Source: Turicibacter sp. (GTDB lineage: Bacteria; Bacillota; Bacilli; MOL361; Turicibacteraceae). Taken from it: a stretch of 21,040 nucleotides of DNA. The stretch is taken from NCBI GenBank assembly GCA_030531025.1, contig JAUMTV010000060.1:1-21040 (forward strand). Reading direction: 5' to 3'. The position numbers and the translations under genes are program-made. Positions 20,971-21,040 of this stretch are shown here, piece after piece (within the stretch, counting starts at the first letter, position 1; each line of letters begins with the position of its first letter). Below the pieces are notes generated by a model, which had not been told where the DNA came from, did no database searches, and saw only the letters and a list, made by a program, of their open reading frames with translations.

Positions 20971-21040
20971 GAAATGTATTTCATCATTCTATATCAGTCT
21001 TAGTTAATCGATTGCTTTAATACTAAGACAGACTATAGTC
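20971..21040 (+). repeat. 70-bp interspersed repeat, copy 3 (divergent)
   Basis: AAATGTATTTCATCATTCTA, then CAGTCTTAGT and the terminal ACTATAGTC align with copy 1 (AAATATATTTCACATTCTAA, CAGGCTTAGT, ACTATAGTC) with small gaps. An internal stem GTCTTAGT (20997-21004)/ACTAAGAC (21022-21029) is specific to this copy. The window ends inside or at the edge of the element. Confidence 0.55.

Overview
The window looks like a chromosomal stretch of a low-GC Firmicute. It is AT-rich, has strong AGGAGG-type ribosome binding sites with ATG, GTG and TTG starts, and carries YesN/YesM-type regulators, a possible CcpA-type site and Bacillus/Clostridium/Erysipelotrichia-like proteins. Turicibacter or a relative would fit, but that is inference from the protein and repeat style and cannot be proved here.

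Layout. 1-570: two copies of a small hairpin repeat, then a doubtful 57-aa ORF with a good terminator. 573-4531: divergent polyphosphate genes, a Ppx/GppA-family phosphatase (minus strand) and polyphosphate kinase (plus strand), separated by a repeat-filled gap. 4677-5884: a self-contained two-gene cassette with its own promoter and terminator, encoding a J-domain-like protein and a protein with an HNH-like core. 6121-7434: a CNNM/CBS/CorC membrane protein. 7480-8301: a perfect palindrome abutting an AAC(3)-like acetyltransferase gene that has no normal start codon. 8449-8586: a composite of hairpin repeats downstream of a minus-strand SDR dehydrogenase (8600-9436). 9856-10584: a HAD-family phosphatase. 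10617-11386: a heavily deleted IS66-family remnant with intact ends, itself interrupted by a hairpin repeat. 11383-11832: a Crp/Fnr-like pseudogene cut off by that remnant. 12124-20836: a galactoside uptake and hydrolysis locus.

The galactoside locus consists of a lipoprotein solute-binding protein, two ABC permeases and a cytoplasmic GH42 beta-galactosidase in one minus-strand operon. It is divergent from a YesN-type response regulator and a YesM-type sensor kinase. No ABC ATPase is present, so a shared MsmX-type ATPase elsewhere is expected. The intergenic region holds a possible cre-like site inside the regulator promoter and a weak -35 for the transport operon, which fits activation by the regulator.

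The most unusual content is non-coding. A 42-48 bp hairpin occurs five times, with variable but complementary stems, a TTC/TTA triloop, a GGAGGA-type bulge and an invariant 3' flank GTGACCC. One copy sits in the IS66 transposase remnant so cleanly that removing 50 bp restores the reading frame, so the unit behaves as a mobile element. Two further repeat families (a long palindrome family and a roughly 70-bp family) are combined with it in mosaics joined by an ACTATAGTC-like linker.
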